Below are positions 49,501-61,100 of a stretch of DNA of 64,000 nt, one piece after another. Location: the NCBI RefSeq assembly GCF_032854445.1, contig NC_088295.1, positions 43,015,385-43,079,384 of the forward strand, written 5' to 3'. Each line of letters begins with the position of its first letter. The first letter of the stretch is position 1. This stretch comes from Liolophura sinensis (taxonomy: Eukaryota; Mollusca; Polyplacophora; Chitonida; Chitonidae). Both the position numbers and the translations under genes were made by a program. The notes beneath the pieces were generated by a model. That model searched no databases, was not told the origin of the DNA, and was given only the letters and a program-made list of their open reading frames with translations.

Positions 49501-52500
49501 TTACACTGGCAGATGCATAAACCTTCCATGCAGAGAGTGACTTTTCAGCTGATTATTTGCTCAGCCAATCAGAGGGCTGCAGTGCCCATCCTTAGTATAC
49601 AGATAGCCAATCATGGGAAGCTATTTGCATATCAAAGACCATTCCAGCAAGTTGGTACTCGAACACCCCTTAGTGGAGATTTTTTTACTACCATAGCTCA
49701 ACATTTGCTCAGCCATTCACAGCTGTGGAATTGTTCATGGATTGCCACATACATTTCATAATTTGCCTATCAAAGACCAGTGCCTCAATTTTGTGCACGA
49801 ATTCCCCACAGTGATGTCTTTACCACCACAATACTTTACAACCCTGGTCTTTATTCTGATTCCATTGTCTAGTTGACTGCTATAGCATGTGAGCTGATGG
49901 GATTCTCTGAATGCCTTGTTTTTCTTTGGTGTAATGTTATAATATTATCAGTTCATTGTTGAAATGTTTGTGTGTTTGCTATTTTATTGTTTGTTGTATT
50001 TTTTTTTTTTTGGTTTTTTTTTTGTTGAAAACAGATTTCATCCATAAATATCTAGTGAACCATTGAAGAATTTAATAAATCTTTCCCCTGATTTGTCAGT
50101 GTGGGATGTTTAACTTTATCTGATGTTGTTGGGTTGTCAGGGGAAATCATGTGTGACGCTTCAGGACTGTATAAGCCTGTTCATGAAAGAGGAGGAACTG
50201 GATGACGAGGAGAGACCAGTAAGTAATGACATGAAAAACCTCATTTTAACTCTGAATAGCCTAAAATTCTGCCCATGAAAGTGCATTAGTAGAGGCAAAT
50301 AATTTTCATAAAATGTTGCTCTTGGTGCTGAAACTTACATTTTTCCTGAAGGACTTCAAACAAACCTAAAAGCACCTATATAAAACTAATAAAATTGTCA
50401 TAATCAGGCAAAGTCCAGTTTAGATGTGAGCAAAATATTAGGTCATTTACTGTGCCCAAACTAATTCACAATGCATTCCCCATCAATCAGCTGTCATGTA
50501 GTACTTGACATTGTTGACAGTCCAGAGCAAAGCAGCAATTATCATATTAATTTATTTACATTTCAGTTTCAGTTTTGTTAGTTTCATCATTATTAAGTTT
50601 ATACTTTATACTGTCTTTTGATAGTCCAGAGCAAAGCAATAATTACCATCTTCATTCATTTATATATATATATATTCAAGTGTTATTTGTTTCAATTCTG
50701 ATAGTTTCATTATTATTATGTAACTTGATATTCTCTTTTTATTTGTTTACAGAGTTGTTCAAAGTGCAAAGAAAGGAGATCATGCAAGAAAGCTTTCTCA
50801 ATCCAGAAGTTTCCTAAAATCTTGGTTCTTCATATCCTTTTGCCACTGTGTTTTTGTTCAGACGATCTTGGCTAAGCAGGCAGTCATCGTTTCTGATGGC
50901 AAATGTGTAATGTACCTGCCTCACCTTATAACTACATTTTTACTGCAGAAGCTGGTGCTTGAGACAGATTAAATGTTCTAGTAAATATCATGGTGAAGTC
51001 ATTATATAATAAGGAAATGTCATCTATAACATCTGACAGCATCATCTTAAATATTCAGCCTTCTTCAAGACTGATTTTGTTGGTAAGTGAACTGAAAACA
51101 CTGTTCAACCTGAAGCCACACCTGAAGTTATGAGTTCAAATCATGCACCTGCCTGCTTTTTACCAGGGAGAGATCGTCACTGAACTAAGAATGTTTATCC
51201 TGCATCTTCTTCAAAGTTTCAATTGGTTCAGTTTACCAGGTGTGTAGTGTGTTCATATAAAAGATGCACAGTTGGATTTTCATTCAGCAGAACAAGTATT
51301 AATATAACAATAATGTTGAATGGAGTTGTGAATATTCCTTGACAGCTGTCATATCTCAAACGTTTCTCTCAAGAAATGTATCGGCGTAAACTGACAGGAC
51401 TGGTGGAGTTTCCTGTTACGGGACTGGATTTAACTGCATTTTCAGCTGAGACGGGTGAGTTGTCCGGAATTTTCTTTCATGACCATGGCCCGAGCATCAG
51501 GCTATGGTTTGTTCTAGCTGTTGAACTAGCACCAGCAGGGTGTGAAGTTCCCCTCAGGACATCATCCACCATGTGACCTCCATTAAGTTTCCATCAGCGA
51601 CAATGTTAACGTTTAGCGCTGTAGCTCAGTCCAAAACATTCGGTAGCCAATAAGCTTTGGTGCAAAACTGGCCCAGCCTGTGAGAAAGCAGATATAAAAA
51701 TCTTGACTTAGGTTGACCGTCAAAATCTGGGCCTTTCTGTGCCCGCAGGTGGGAGGGGTGCTGACCAAAGCCAAGGGGACATCACTCGCAGCCTCATCAC
51801 CACCTGTCTCCTTGTGTCCTCTCACCCAGAATTTCAAATTTCCATCATTTTGATACCAAGCACGCACCTATACACTAAAAATCACAGGCTGGCAGCAAAA
51901 AAAGACTTTATACTCTAAAGTACACAGAATTACATTCATTCCTTATGAGAAACAGAAGAGCTGATGGCGTCCTGGTTCCATAAACACATACCTTTTTGAT
52001 TACCAGTAGTTAAAAATGGGTCGAAGGGGAATAACTCTTGCCATGAAAATTCCTCCTTTATGTGCATGTTTCATTGCTTCGATTTGGCTATATATTAGTC
52101 TTATTGCCGACACAGGTTGTGCAGTTTTTAGTACAAGTGCAGTCTTGTGGCTTTCCACCAGGTAATAACATTAAGGGCATGAAGGTAATTGTACAGTCAT
52201 CTATCCTGGTTTAATGCAAGTGGCCTGATGTCAAACAAATTGAAAAATTATAAAATGTGTAAACCATACTTTAATGTCTATTCTTGTCAGGTGGGCCAAA
52301 GATCCTGTACAACCTGTACGCTGTGTGTAACCATTCTGGAGGGACCCATTCTGGCCATTACACCGCTCACTGTAAACACCCGTATGCTGATGAGTGGAAC
52401 TACTTCAATGATAGCAGGTGAGCTCCACAGTAACTGTTAGCAATAACAGTAGCTCTTACACTGGTGAATTTTTTTTCATACAACATGATTTAATAAATAT

Positions 52501-53203
52501 ATGTTCCCACTGGTCCTTGAAAGTATTTGAATTTTGTGGAAAGTCTTTGAAAGCCTGGAAAAAAAGATTTCTTTGATGTCATTGAAGGCACTTGATTTTT
52601 CAATGTTTTTGCATTGTATTATGCTTAAATGAACCAAAACATAAGCTATTAAAGTAGTATGCATGTGAAGATTTATGCTTAAACAATGTCCTTAAAAGCA
52701 CTGGAAAACCGTTCTTCCCTTGGGTAGGAACTTTATTCACCTGTGTCAGTTATGTTGAATTTGTGTGTTAGAACACAACCTTACTGGCTTGGTTTTGTCT
52801 CAGTGTGGGAAGTTTTGTGGAGAACACGTGATTCCACCATAAATTGCAAAGTAAAATTGTCAACTAATTTCATTGGTAACACATATTCAGTACTGTGTAC
52901 GATTCATGTACATAGTGTACGTGGGAAGGTCTGCCAGCAACCTGCGGATGGTCGTGGGTTTCCCCCGGGCTTTGCCCGGTTTCCACCCACCATAATGCTG
53001 GCCGCCGTCGTATAAGTGAAATATTCTTGAGTACGGTGTAAAACACCAATCAAAAAAAAAAAACATGTACATAGTATTCAGTTTTGTGACAGATCTTTAT
53101 GATTCTTTGTTTCAGAGTAACGCTTTCCAATGGTCAGAATGCAGTATCAGCAGAGGCCTATGTCTTGTTCTATGAACTGTCCAGCCAAAGTGCCAGACTG
53201 TGA
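43559..53203 (+). CDS. USP2: USP2-like ubiquitin carboxyl-terminal hydrolase
   Basis: Twelve coding exons, phases consistent: 43559-44440, 45085-45144, 45886-46012, 46751-46862, 47229-47348, 47956-48020, 48296-48399, 50141-50218, 50753-50831, 51353-51454, 52291-52417, 53116-53203; 647 aa. Residues 1-300 are a Ser/Arg/Tyr-rich, probably disordered tail held in one exon, as in USP2. The USP domain follows. Its Cys box [20 protein letters not shown] has the nucleophile C315. [48 protein letters not shown] and [16 protein letters not shown] come next. The His box [14 protein letters not shown] has H599, and WNYFNDSR has N616/D617. The C-terminus [14 protein letters not shown] is USP2-like. These enzymes cleave ubiquitin from proteins in cytosol and nucleus. 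One zinc-knuckle cysteine is F468. Intron 9 is U12-type. Confidence 0.95.
45333..45491 (+). mobile_element. SINE family 1, 5'-truncated copy in USP2-like intron 2
   Basis: From CTGCTCATGCTGGCATCCTC through TGGTTGTGGGTTTCCCCATG and CATAATGCTGGCCGCAGTCG to CTTGAGTACGGGCTAAA; the A-rich tail is lost. Confidence 0.82.
48540..48815. repeat. Degenerate repeat with T-runs in USP2-like intron 7
   Basis: Four or five diverged copies of a 60-110 bp block, each with GAAGGTTAAGCTTTTTT, a T-run and a TTGTATATTGGGCTATCAT-type segment. T-runs reach about 22 bases near 48665. Confidence 0.6.
48816..50140. other. USP2-like intron 7, remaining part
   Basis: Unique AT-rich sequence with T-runs and no exon or mobile element that I can support. 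The acceptor before 50141 is TTGTCAG. Confidence 0.5.
50515..50740. repeat. Two diverged copies of a roughly 105-bp segment in USP2-like intron 8
   Basis: AGTCCAGAGCAAAGCA, AATTATCAT and TAGTTTCATCATTATTA recur about 105 bp apart (about 50518 and 50623), with an expanded (TA)n in the second copy. Confidence 0.65.
50832..51352 (+). other. U12-type (minor spliceosome) intron 9 of USP2-like, AT-AT ends
   Basis: The intron starts ATATCCTTTT at 50832, a full match to the U12 donor consensus. TTCCTTGAC at 51335-51343 fully matches the U12 branch consensus TTCCTTRAC. The branch A (51342) is 10 nt from the exon, inside the usual U12 window, and there is no U2-type polypyrimidine tract. Keeping the conserved LVLH|LKRFS reading frame forces the junction C|AT CTC AAA, so the intron ends in AT. 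Confidence 0.85.
52917..53063 (+). mobile_element. SINE family 1, 5'-truncated young copy, perfect 12-bp duplication
   Basis: Begins GTACGTGGGAAGGTCTGCCA, runs through CCTGCGGATGGTCGTGGG and CGCCGTCGTATAAGTGAAAT to ACACCAATC and an A12 tail. CATGTACATAGT is duplicated exactly at 52905-52916 and 53064-53075. It lies in the last intron of the USP2-like gene and is among the least diverged copies. Confidence 0.95.
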
Positions 53204-54900
53204 ATTCTTCTAACCCTGCTGGTTGGCTCGTCCTGTTGGTTCTTTCATTCTCCTTTTGAATGAGCAATGTGGGTTGTCAATACCACAGTTGAATGATCTG
53301 GCTGAGGTTTTTATCCTTCCTATTCTTTTCAATCCTGCCAGAGTTCTGCAAGATTGTCTAATCCTGCAAATCCTTCTGACTATGTCATCCTGTGGATCCT
53401 GCTGGCTGGCCCGAACACTTTTCTGCCATTTACTTAGTGCATATTACTAGTCCGTGACTGGCTAATTTACATAATAGCTGACCTCTTGCCTTATCTTTGA
53501 AGCTGTAATTATTTACTGTATGTGTTGTTGTACTCGCAGAGATAACTATTTTAATGTGGGTATATGACAAACTCAGACTGAAATTAACAGATAACTTGAC
53601 ATTGTTTAAAAATTTGTCAGAATAATTCAGATTTCAGTTTTAAAATTAAGAGGTACACTTAAGAAAAACTATGCAGACATTAAAAAAAGGAGGTCTCCTT
53701 ATTCTATTGCGTACATATATTATTATGAAATATGTGAATATTTATGATCGATGAAGTTTTTCAGATTTTTGATGGAGTTTTATCCCCCAAGGTATTTGAA
53801 AAGTGCATGTGTTTACATTCAGGTGAACATTATTGGTTGTGTGTTGGTATTGATTTGTAGATGTTTGATGTTTTTGGCCCGGTTTATGTATTAGAATTTT
53901 AAGTTGCACATTTAATATTTTGACTGGTCTCATTTGTATAGAACTGATTGAAATAGAATCTGTGTTCAAGTCTGTGTTGTGATACCACACCTAAACAAAC
54001 TTTTTTTGTAATTTTACAACATAAGGTATTAGAAAATATTGTTGGATATGGGAAAGTTGTTCACCTACATTTGTAACATGTATTATTGCTGAACTTCTTC
54101 TCCGTCGTGTCATTCCCTCACACCCCACCCAAACCATCCACCGAATCATTCTTGAATGTGTTAGTTTTGACTTTACCATCTACCTTAATATTATGCATTA
54201 CACATATTTATGATTAATAATTATTACTTTATCACTATGGGCAGATTTAAGACTTTATGAAGACAATCATAGCACATGTATTTGAAAAGAAGGTACACAG
54301 AAGGCTTGAAGTGTGCATCATTGCTATTTGACGAAGGGATTTTTTTTTTCTTTTTAGTTTTAAGGATAGTTTTATTGTGTTGATTAGTTCATAGTTATAT
54401 CTTATGAAAAAGACAGACATTATTTTCAGTGTTTTTTCTGTTATTTTATCTATACTGGATACAATACTATCTAGTGGAAAAATAAAAAAAAACAAAAGCA
54501 GACCTGATGAATATTCTCCTATAAACATTTACTCTAAAACTTATACATAAGCACTGGTGGTAACAACATTTGTATTTCACAGCTGACATTGTTACAAATG
54601 AGTGTAAGTTTACACAGCATGTGACCCTCAACCTTGTTAATATTCATTGTTTTTAATACATACAGCATAGGTCTGTATTTTTTACATTGTCATGTCCAGT
54701 GGTGGGCTCTCAAGGATTGTTCTATAGTTGTTATAAACACATTTTGTGTTTTTGTTTATGTGATAATAATTTTATAACTAGGCCAGTTATTTTTAGAAAG
54801 TTGGTTGAATGATAAATGTAGTCTCTGTTTGATAAACCTTAGTCAAAAAGATGAGGATTACATGAGTTTGACTTGTTTTAATAAAAAATGTTGAAAACTT
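53204..54900 (+). other. Probable 3' UTR of the USP2-like gene
   Basis: AT-rich with no conserved frame. AATAAA at 54880-54885 and an earlier AAATAAAAAA near 54480 are candidate poly(A) signals. The end of the transcript cannot be fixed from sequence. Confidence 0.4.
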
Positions 54901-56500
54901 ATTAGAAACGTGTGTTTTTGATTGATATTGGATTGGTAAATTCAGACATATGACCAAAAAACATGCTTATTCTCTTGTAGGATACACAAGTACTGTGTTA
55001 CCAGTTTGCCCGGAAATGATCTTTGCATACAGTAATGAAGCATAAACTAGCCCTGCAGCTTTGGCCTGAACTGCTTCAGACAGGAAAGATTTCCCATTTG
55101 GAACTATTATTCAGTATGACGAGTTGCCCCTGGGCCATATAGTTAAACAGTTGGCCCGTTGAGACTGCCACACTCTTATGTTGGCCACAATGTTCTGTGC
55201 TGGAATGTACCTCTCGCTCTTTCAGCTGCAATCCCAAATCCTGATGTTTGTCAGTCACCAGGTGGGGGAACGGCGGTTTTTTTTGAGTTGTCTGATTTCC
55301 TCTACATCTATGCAGCTGACAACCCTCGATCATCTAAGCTAAATTACGGCGTTAAACCCTAAACATACCTACATGTATTTTGAACTAAATCAACTGAGTA
55401 GGCCTACGGTATTAAATACAAAATATAGTATAAATAATCTCCATGTATGGCTACATACGACTGCGTGGATTATTTCGGTTCAAAGGCAACATATTTTTCT
55501 GTTGCTCAACTGGCGAAAGGTGTAAATGTGGGTAATCTTTACCTAAGCAAGACGTCTTCGTGTCAAAGAAAAAAAATATAGATAAGAATTTATCATCTGT
55601 GTGACCACACGCCCCCTGAGATAAATGTGTGGGAGGGGCGATGACTTAACAGTTCTACCCAACACTAGAATATGGACTTGTGACGCTTCATATAGGAGAG
55701 TGGGTGGGGGCGGGGGGGGGGGGGGGGGGGAGATTTTTGTTGGAAAGGTGGCTGCTTCCTCCAGGGTTCCTACACCCATTATCCTAACGGTCTCCGAAAA
55801 TTAAAACATTGTTTAGTATACAAAGGGCAAGACACCACTCCAGTCGATTCAAACATGACTTTGGGAGTATTCCGAAGCATATACACAACCAATTTATATT
55901 GAGTTAATATATCTACGTCAGTTTCACGATCCTTGGACAGGATGTTGAGCAGTGCAAGCAGTCTTCTTTCTTATAATAACGTCATTTTAAAAGACCCGGT
56001 TTTCCCGCGCCTTAAATCTTGTCCCAATTATGATTTTTTTTTTTTTTGGGGGGGGGGGGGGGGGAGTACGGTACAATGTTAAACATGTGAAGAGAAAAAG
56101 TAATTCAGTCAATACAAAGTAGTTGAATAGAAGTTTTGAGTCTATGAAATGCTAGAGTGATGATATTTATATAGTAATCATTTAATTCAGCTTTTCAGAT
56201 CGCTAACTATATAATTTATTTATACATTAGCATCGTCAGCAGAAGCCGAGTTCAAAGGATTCTTTAATTTTTTTATGAAAATCGAGAAAACTTCAGTCAC
56301 GTTCATATCTCAATTTGGAACGGTTCCACTTCCACACACATGCCGATTTGCGTCGTTCGAACAGAAGATGTTACTCCCTTATCTGTAAATTTGATATAAC
56401 ATGTTATAACATGTGTTACATATGTTCATTCAACTGCTTTCAATCGTGAAAACATTTACTATGTGCTCCAAATGATGACGATTAACTATTTGCTCAGTAG
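54901..56500. other. Intergenic, poly(G) tracts
   Basis: No gene is recognised. Two long G runs stand out, 19 G at 55712-55730 (after a GGGTGGGGGC lead) and 17 G at 56048-56064 directly after a T-run. Confidence 0.5.
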
Positions 56501-56525
56501 CTATACTACCATGCAATGGCATCTC

Positions 56526-57258
56526 TCATGCATGGCAGAGCCAGTGGATGTGGAATAGTAAAGGTTTTTGTTCCATGGATACGCCTTTTGAACCTTGATA
56601 AGAAGTGCACCAGATGGACCATTGTCTACTGGTAAAATTCGTTTTTTTTTTTAACCTGGTTCGGCTGATGCCATCAAACGATTTAGTGAGTACTGACTTG
56701 GATCCAACACTTCGAATCACATGCAGACCTAAAAATTCACGTGCACGCCCTGGAAACACTCGTCTTGCACCTCCTCCGAGCTACATATAGGTTGTTTCAT
56801 CTGCTGGGAAAGTGATGGCCTGGGTTTTTGGGATTGATAACGGGTTTGTGTTCGTGCTTCATCTTCCAAAGGAGCGGCATACCATCAGTTTATATAGTAC
56901 TTCGTGAAGTTATAAAGAACGGGCCAAATTTGGAAAGAAAATTTAAGGTGTCTTATTCCACCAAGCCAACGGTCTGTCCCACATGTCCTTCACTGCAATT
57001 GCTACTGTCGATGACTGTGGCTTCGGCCTTATGCTGTAGCATTCGTCATTCTCTACCTATCTGGCATCATCTGCAAACATCCATCTCTTCGCAAACCACA
57101 TATTTGCTGGAAGGTATTTTCTTGCTGGTGATAGGATTAAATCCGTCACTCATGGCGCTTTTTTGGTGGAGCAGGAGGGAACCTGGTGCTGCTTCTCCGC
57201 TGGCCGAAGTGTGATAGTATGTACCGTCAAGAGCAATGCGTTGAATAATGACTACCAA
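56526..57258 (-). pseudogene. Degenerate coding-like segment, unidentified
   Basis: The minus strand shows two frames (57258-57067 and 56759-56526) linked by protein-like but stop-broken sequence. Examples are SEGHVGQTVGLVE, DTLNFLSKFGPFFI and DGMPLLWKMKHEHKP around 57000-56830. The composition and the several in-frame stops suggest a decayed gene or transposon ORF. I cannot name the family. Confidence 0.35.
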
Positions 57259-57416
57259 AAAAGCTAATTCCAGAAGGGCTCAAAATTGTTTATCCAAGCC
57301 TCGAAGGAGGCATGTCTATATATATTGTCGTTAAATACTGTCTCGGATTTTGGCAGATATAGGCTAACGGTACCCTGCTGAAGGCAGATCATAAGGATTG
57401 CCTCATAAAATGTTCG

Positions 57417-57621
57417 ACCGCCTCGGTCGCCTAATGGTTATAGCGACCGCCTCGAAGTCTGGAGAACTGGGTTCAAACCCGGGTATGGTCATGCCTTTAA
57501 AAATTGTACTTGTTGCTGTCTCGCTTGACGGTTAGTAATGACGGTTAGAGCATGGAAAGGAGGACTGGTTGACCATGCAGGTGTCAGTATAATGTCACAA
57601 GTGGCATAACCACGAAAAGAT
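57417..57621 (+). mobile_element. tRNA-headed SINE, family 2-like
   Basis: A tRNA-like head GACCGCCTCGGTCGCCTAAT with a B box (GGTTCAAACCC) at about 57469, but mismatched acceptor and anticodon stems, so it is not a tRNA gene. The body runs about 120 bp and abuts a family 1 copy at 57622. Confidence 0.6.
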
Positions 57622-57868
57622 GTATTTATTTATTTGATCGGTGTTTTTACGCCGTACTCAGGAATATTTCCCTTACACGGCTAGCATTATGGTGGGATGA
57701 AACCAGGCAAAGCCCAGGGGAAACCCACGACCATCCGCAGGTTGCTGCAGACATTCCCACGTGCGGTTGAAGAGGAAGCTAGCATGAGCTCGATTTGAAC
57801 GCTAAGCGACCGCTTTGGTGAGAGGTCGTTCTGGGTCATAACGCTGCGCTAGCGCATTAACCAACTGT
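57622..57868 (-). mobile_element. SINE family 1 copy
   Basis: Minus orientation, from a TATTTATTTATTTGATCGG tail through CCCAGGGGAAACCCACGACC and TTCCCACGTGCGGTTGAAGA to CGCTGCGCTAGCGCATTAAC. The tRNA head is truncated. Confidence 0.88.
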
Positions 57869-58191
57869 AAACCCCGAAGCATCCATGCAAATAGATAAGT
57901 AAGTTGTTTGGAATATGCCATAGTATGCACAGCGTGATGAAATCTCCACATAAACAGTGGTTATGTCTGTGTAGAAGTTCGTTTGTTTTAAGTTTGTTAT
58001 ACAATATTTGCAATATAGCGTTGCATGTGTAATTCATGCATTTTGTTTCACAAATATATACATTAACAATTATGTTAAATCAGAATTTATATACATTTCA
58101 AATACCTGTGCTGCTTACATTTATAGGCTATATCGATCCCGGTGGAAAGTCCAGAACAAACTGTTCCGTTAAACAGGCATGGAGTTCAAAT

Positions 58192-61100
58192 TTAGGTGCT
58201 TGTAAGTGAATATATGTATACTAGTCCCTTATTGTAGTCAGGTACAAATAGTTCTGTATGACCATCCCCATCAACGTCAGCATAGGCAATCTCGCCTACT
58301 GTATCAGATCCAGTTCCTAAAAATGCTGTTGTGGTATACTTCCAGTTGGTATGACTTTCACTTTCGCTTTCCAATATATAGGCGTTACCGTCGTCGTCAC
58401 CAGACATGATTATAATGGGTCTCCTGGATATGACAGATAAATATATATCGTTATTTCACAACACGAGTAATGATGTGCTAAGAAAAACTAATGTGACTGA
58501 AAACTGTAAGAGTTGAAAGCTCCACCCGTTGATAAAGTTTTTACGGCTGTCCTGTGTGTATATATAAACATATTTTTTGGCATATTAATTATCGATGGTA
58601 ACGACTACAATTAGAAATGTATAAATGCTTTTTTTTTCAACCAGTAAAAGCTTGCAAGAAACGACTTCGATATGGAAACATTTTGAATAAGGCGCTTAGT
58701 CTGACTTCAATAGTTTAGAAAATAAATTTTAAAGATTGTTGTCTCAACATCAATTTGAGGAGTCAATAAGCTAACAATACAACTTCATTTTGGACAAATT
58801 GCATGATGCTTACAACCACTCTTAAAAAAACCCAAAACCAGTATATGCCTGACCGCACTCAACGAACTTACTTCTTGCTGGAAATAGGTTCGTGTATAGC
58901 GTAAGCTGACCCCAAAGCTCCTGATCGTCCAAAAAGGTTGAAACGCGCGTGGAAACCGGAAGCTAAAATATGCTGTTTGAAAGTGCCAGTCCTGAAAAAA
59001 AAAAGAAAATATAAAAAGATCGGCTAGTTGTTCACTTTAAGACTGGATTATATTTCTTGGTTTGTTAGCTCTCCAAAGGTTCTGTTTGTTCGCTCTTGAA
59101 AGGTTTTGTTTTTTCGCTCAGAAAAAGTTTTCTTTTTCTCTTCTCCAAAGGTTGTTGTTGTTGTTCTGCAAATGTTAAAAATACACGAACGATTATGGCT
59201 TAACACCACATGGGCAATGTTTCAGCCATATCGTGGCGAGATCATATTTAAATCAGGAGGCAGTGACAAAGATGTAAGTGTATAACTTTAACCAGTATTG
59301 ATTATATGACAACAACGTTTTATGTTACCAGGCTTATATCTGTATTGTCCCATCCAGAATTCCACAGAGAAATTTAATGTAGACATCCAAATAATTCGTC
59401 TGAGTCAGACTATACAGACGCATAGTGTACGTATGTATGTATGTATGTATGTATGTGTGTATGTATGTATGTATGTATGTATGTATATATGTATGTGTGC
59501 TTGGGGTTTAACGTCGTACTTTTTCAGTCGTATGACGACGAGGAGTCATTAGGTGTGTGTACATATATTGTGTCTTCTTTTGGCAGGGCAAGTCCATGCC
59601 GCCAAAGTGCTGCCGCCACTGAAATATCAAGCCGAAGACACCAGACATGAAACCCCACCCAGTCACATTATACTGACACAAGGTCCACCAGTAACATTTT
59701 CTTGCTCTATAACTGAGCGCCGAGTAAGGCAGCAGCAAGTAGCCTACCATTTATACAGTTTTTGGTATGACCCGACCCGGGTTTGATACCGAGGTCCCCC
59801 GAAGCTCTAGCCATTAGACCACCAAGGCGGTCTTGTGTAGTGTATATGAAGACGTTCCTAACATGAATATTCCTAATTTACATTTACCTTATAACACCAT
59901 TGCACAAACAACTGATAATAGGCACACACTTTTAGTCTACACCTTGAAAGTCTTGAAAGTTATACTGAACGTGTGCTGTGTTGGATCACAGCCTTAAATT
60001 ATTTTAGAAACGCATAGGCCTATATATGGTACATGGATATGTATCTGACATAAAATATGATTAGACAATCCTCAATGCGAAATATTCTTCCATTGCTCTT
60101 GAACTTCTCACCTAAGAGTAGATGAACAAAAACTGTATATAAAAACATGTTATTCCTCTTAGTCAGTGTAGGAGATTATACCTGAAATCGTCCGGGAATT
60201 CATACACATAGATGGCTGCATTGGACTGTTTGTTCGTTGTTACCAGGAGATCCTTCTTGCCGTCGTTGTTCATGTCAGCAAGTTCAACGTCAAACACGGC
60301 TCCGATTCTCTTCTCTATAGTACGGAAATGGAGCTGTTGGCAAATCATGCGGACAAAAATATCACAGAAATGTGTCAAGATGCGTTCATAATGTTAGCAA
60401 TGATGTACGAAAGTCTTCCCAGGTGAAGAACCGAAGCTATGCATCGAAACAGGCATCCGTATACCAGCCGTCGACCGAAATGCAAGGACGTAACCTGGGG
60501 ATTAAGATAGACTTCTTAATCCCAGACGTAACCTACGTAATTAAAAATTCAATATCGCTGCAGACTATGAACAAATTAGTCGTCGGTTTAATCAGAAAGT
60601 TATTGGCACATCTGCATGGAACCTGGTGTGATTTTTCTAAAGAGAGTGAAAACAATTATAAATATTAATTGAACATCTAGTTAGTTTTGCTCAGTAATTT
60701 GATCCTGGGCATTGATTACGGTTGACGATTTGTGTATTAGATTCACACAATATGCATGTATAGTACCTGTGAACTGACGGTCCATTTTTTAGATGGCTCG
60801 GTGGTCCAAAATATATCAATTCTCTCGGAGAAAAACCCAGCGGTTATAATGGCGTCAAAATCACCTGATGGCGTACTCAAGGTGACTGCCCGAAAATACA
60901 CATCTGGGCCACTCGCAATGATATGCGAAGTCCAAGGGTTCGCGAATTGGGCAGGCATTTGTTTCCCGGGGTTTTCAAACCACAATAGCTGTCCCTTTGC
61001 TCCTCCTAATTCAAAGTAATAAGAAATCATAAATATTTGTTTGTTTCATTGTGTGTTTTTAGACTCGATTTCAGCATTATTTGAGTTTCTTCACCAAGGT

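Noticed and set aside
57417-57490. Second tRNA gene
   Set aside because: A and B boxes are present, but acceptor and anticodon stems do not pair and there is no near terminator; it is a SINE head.
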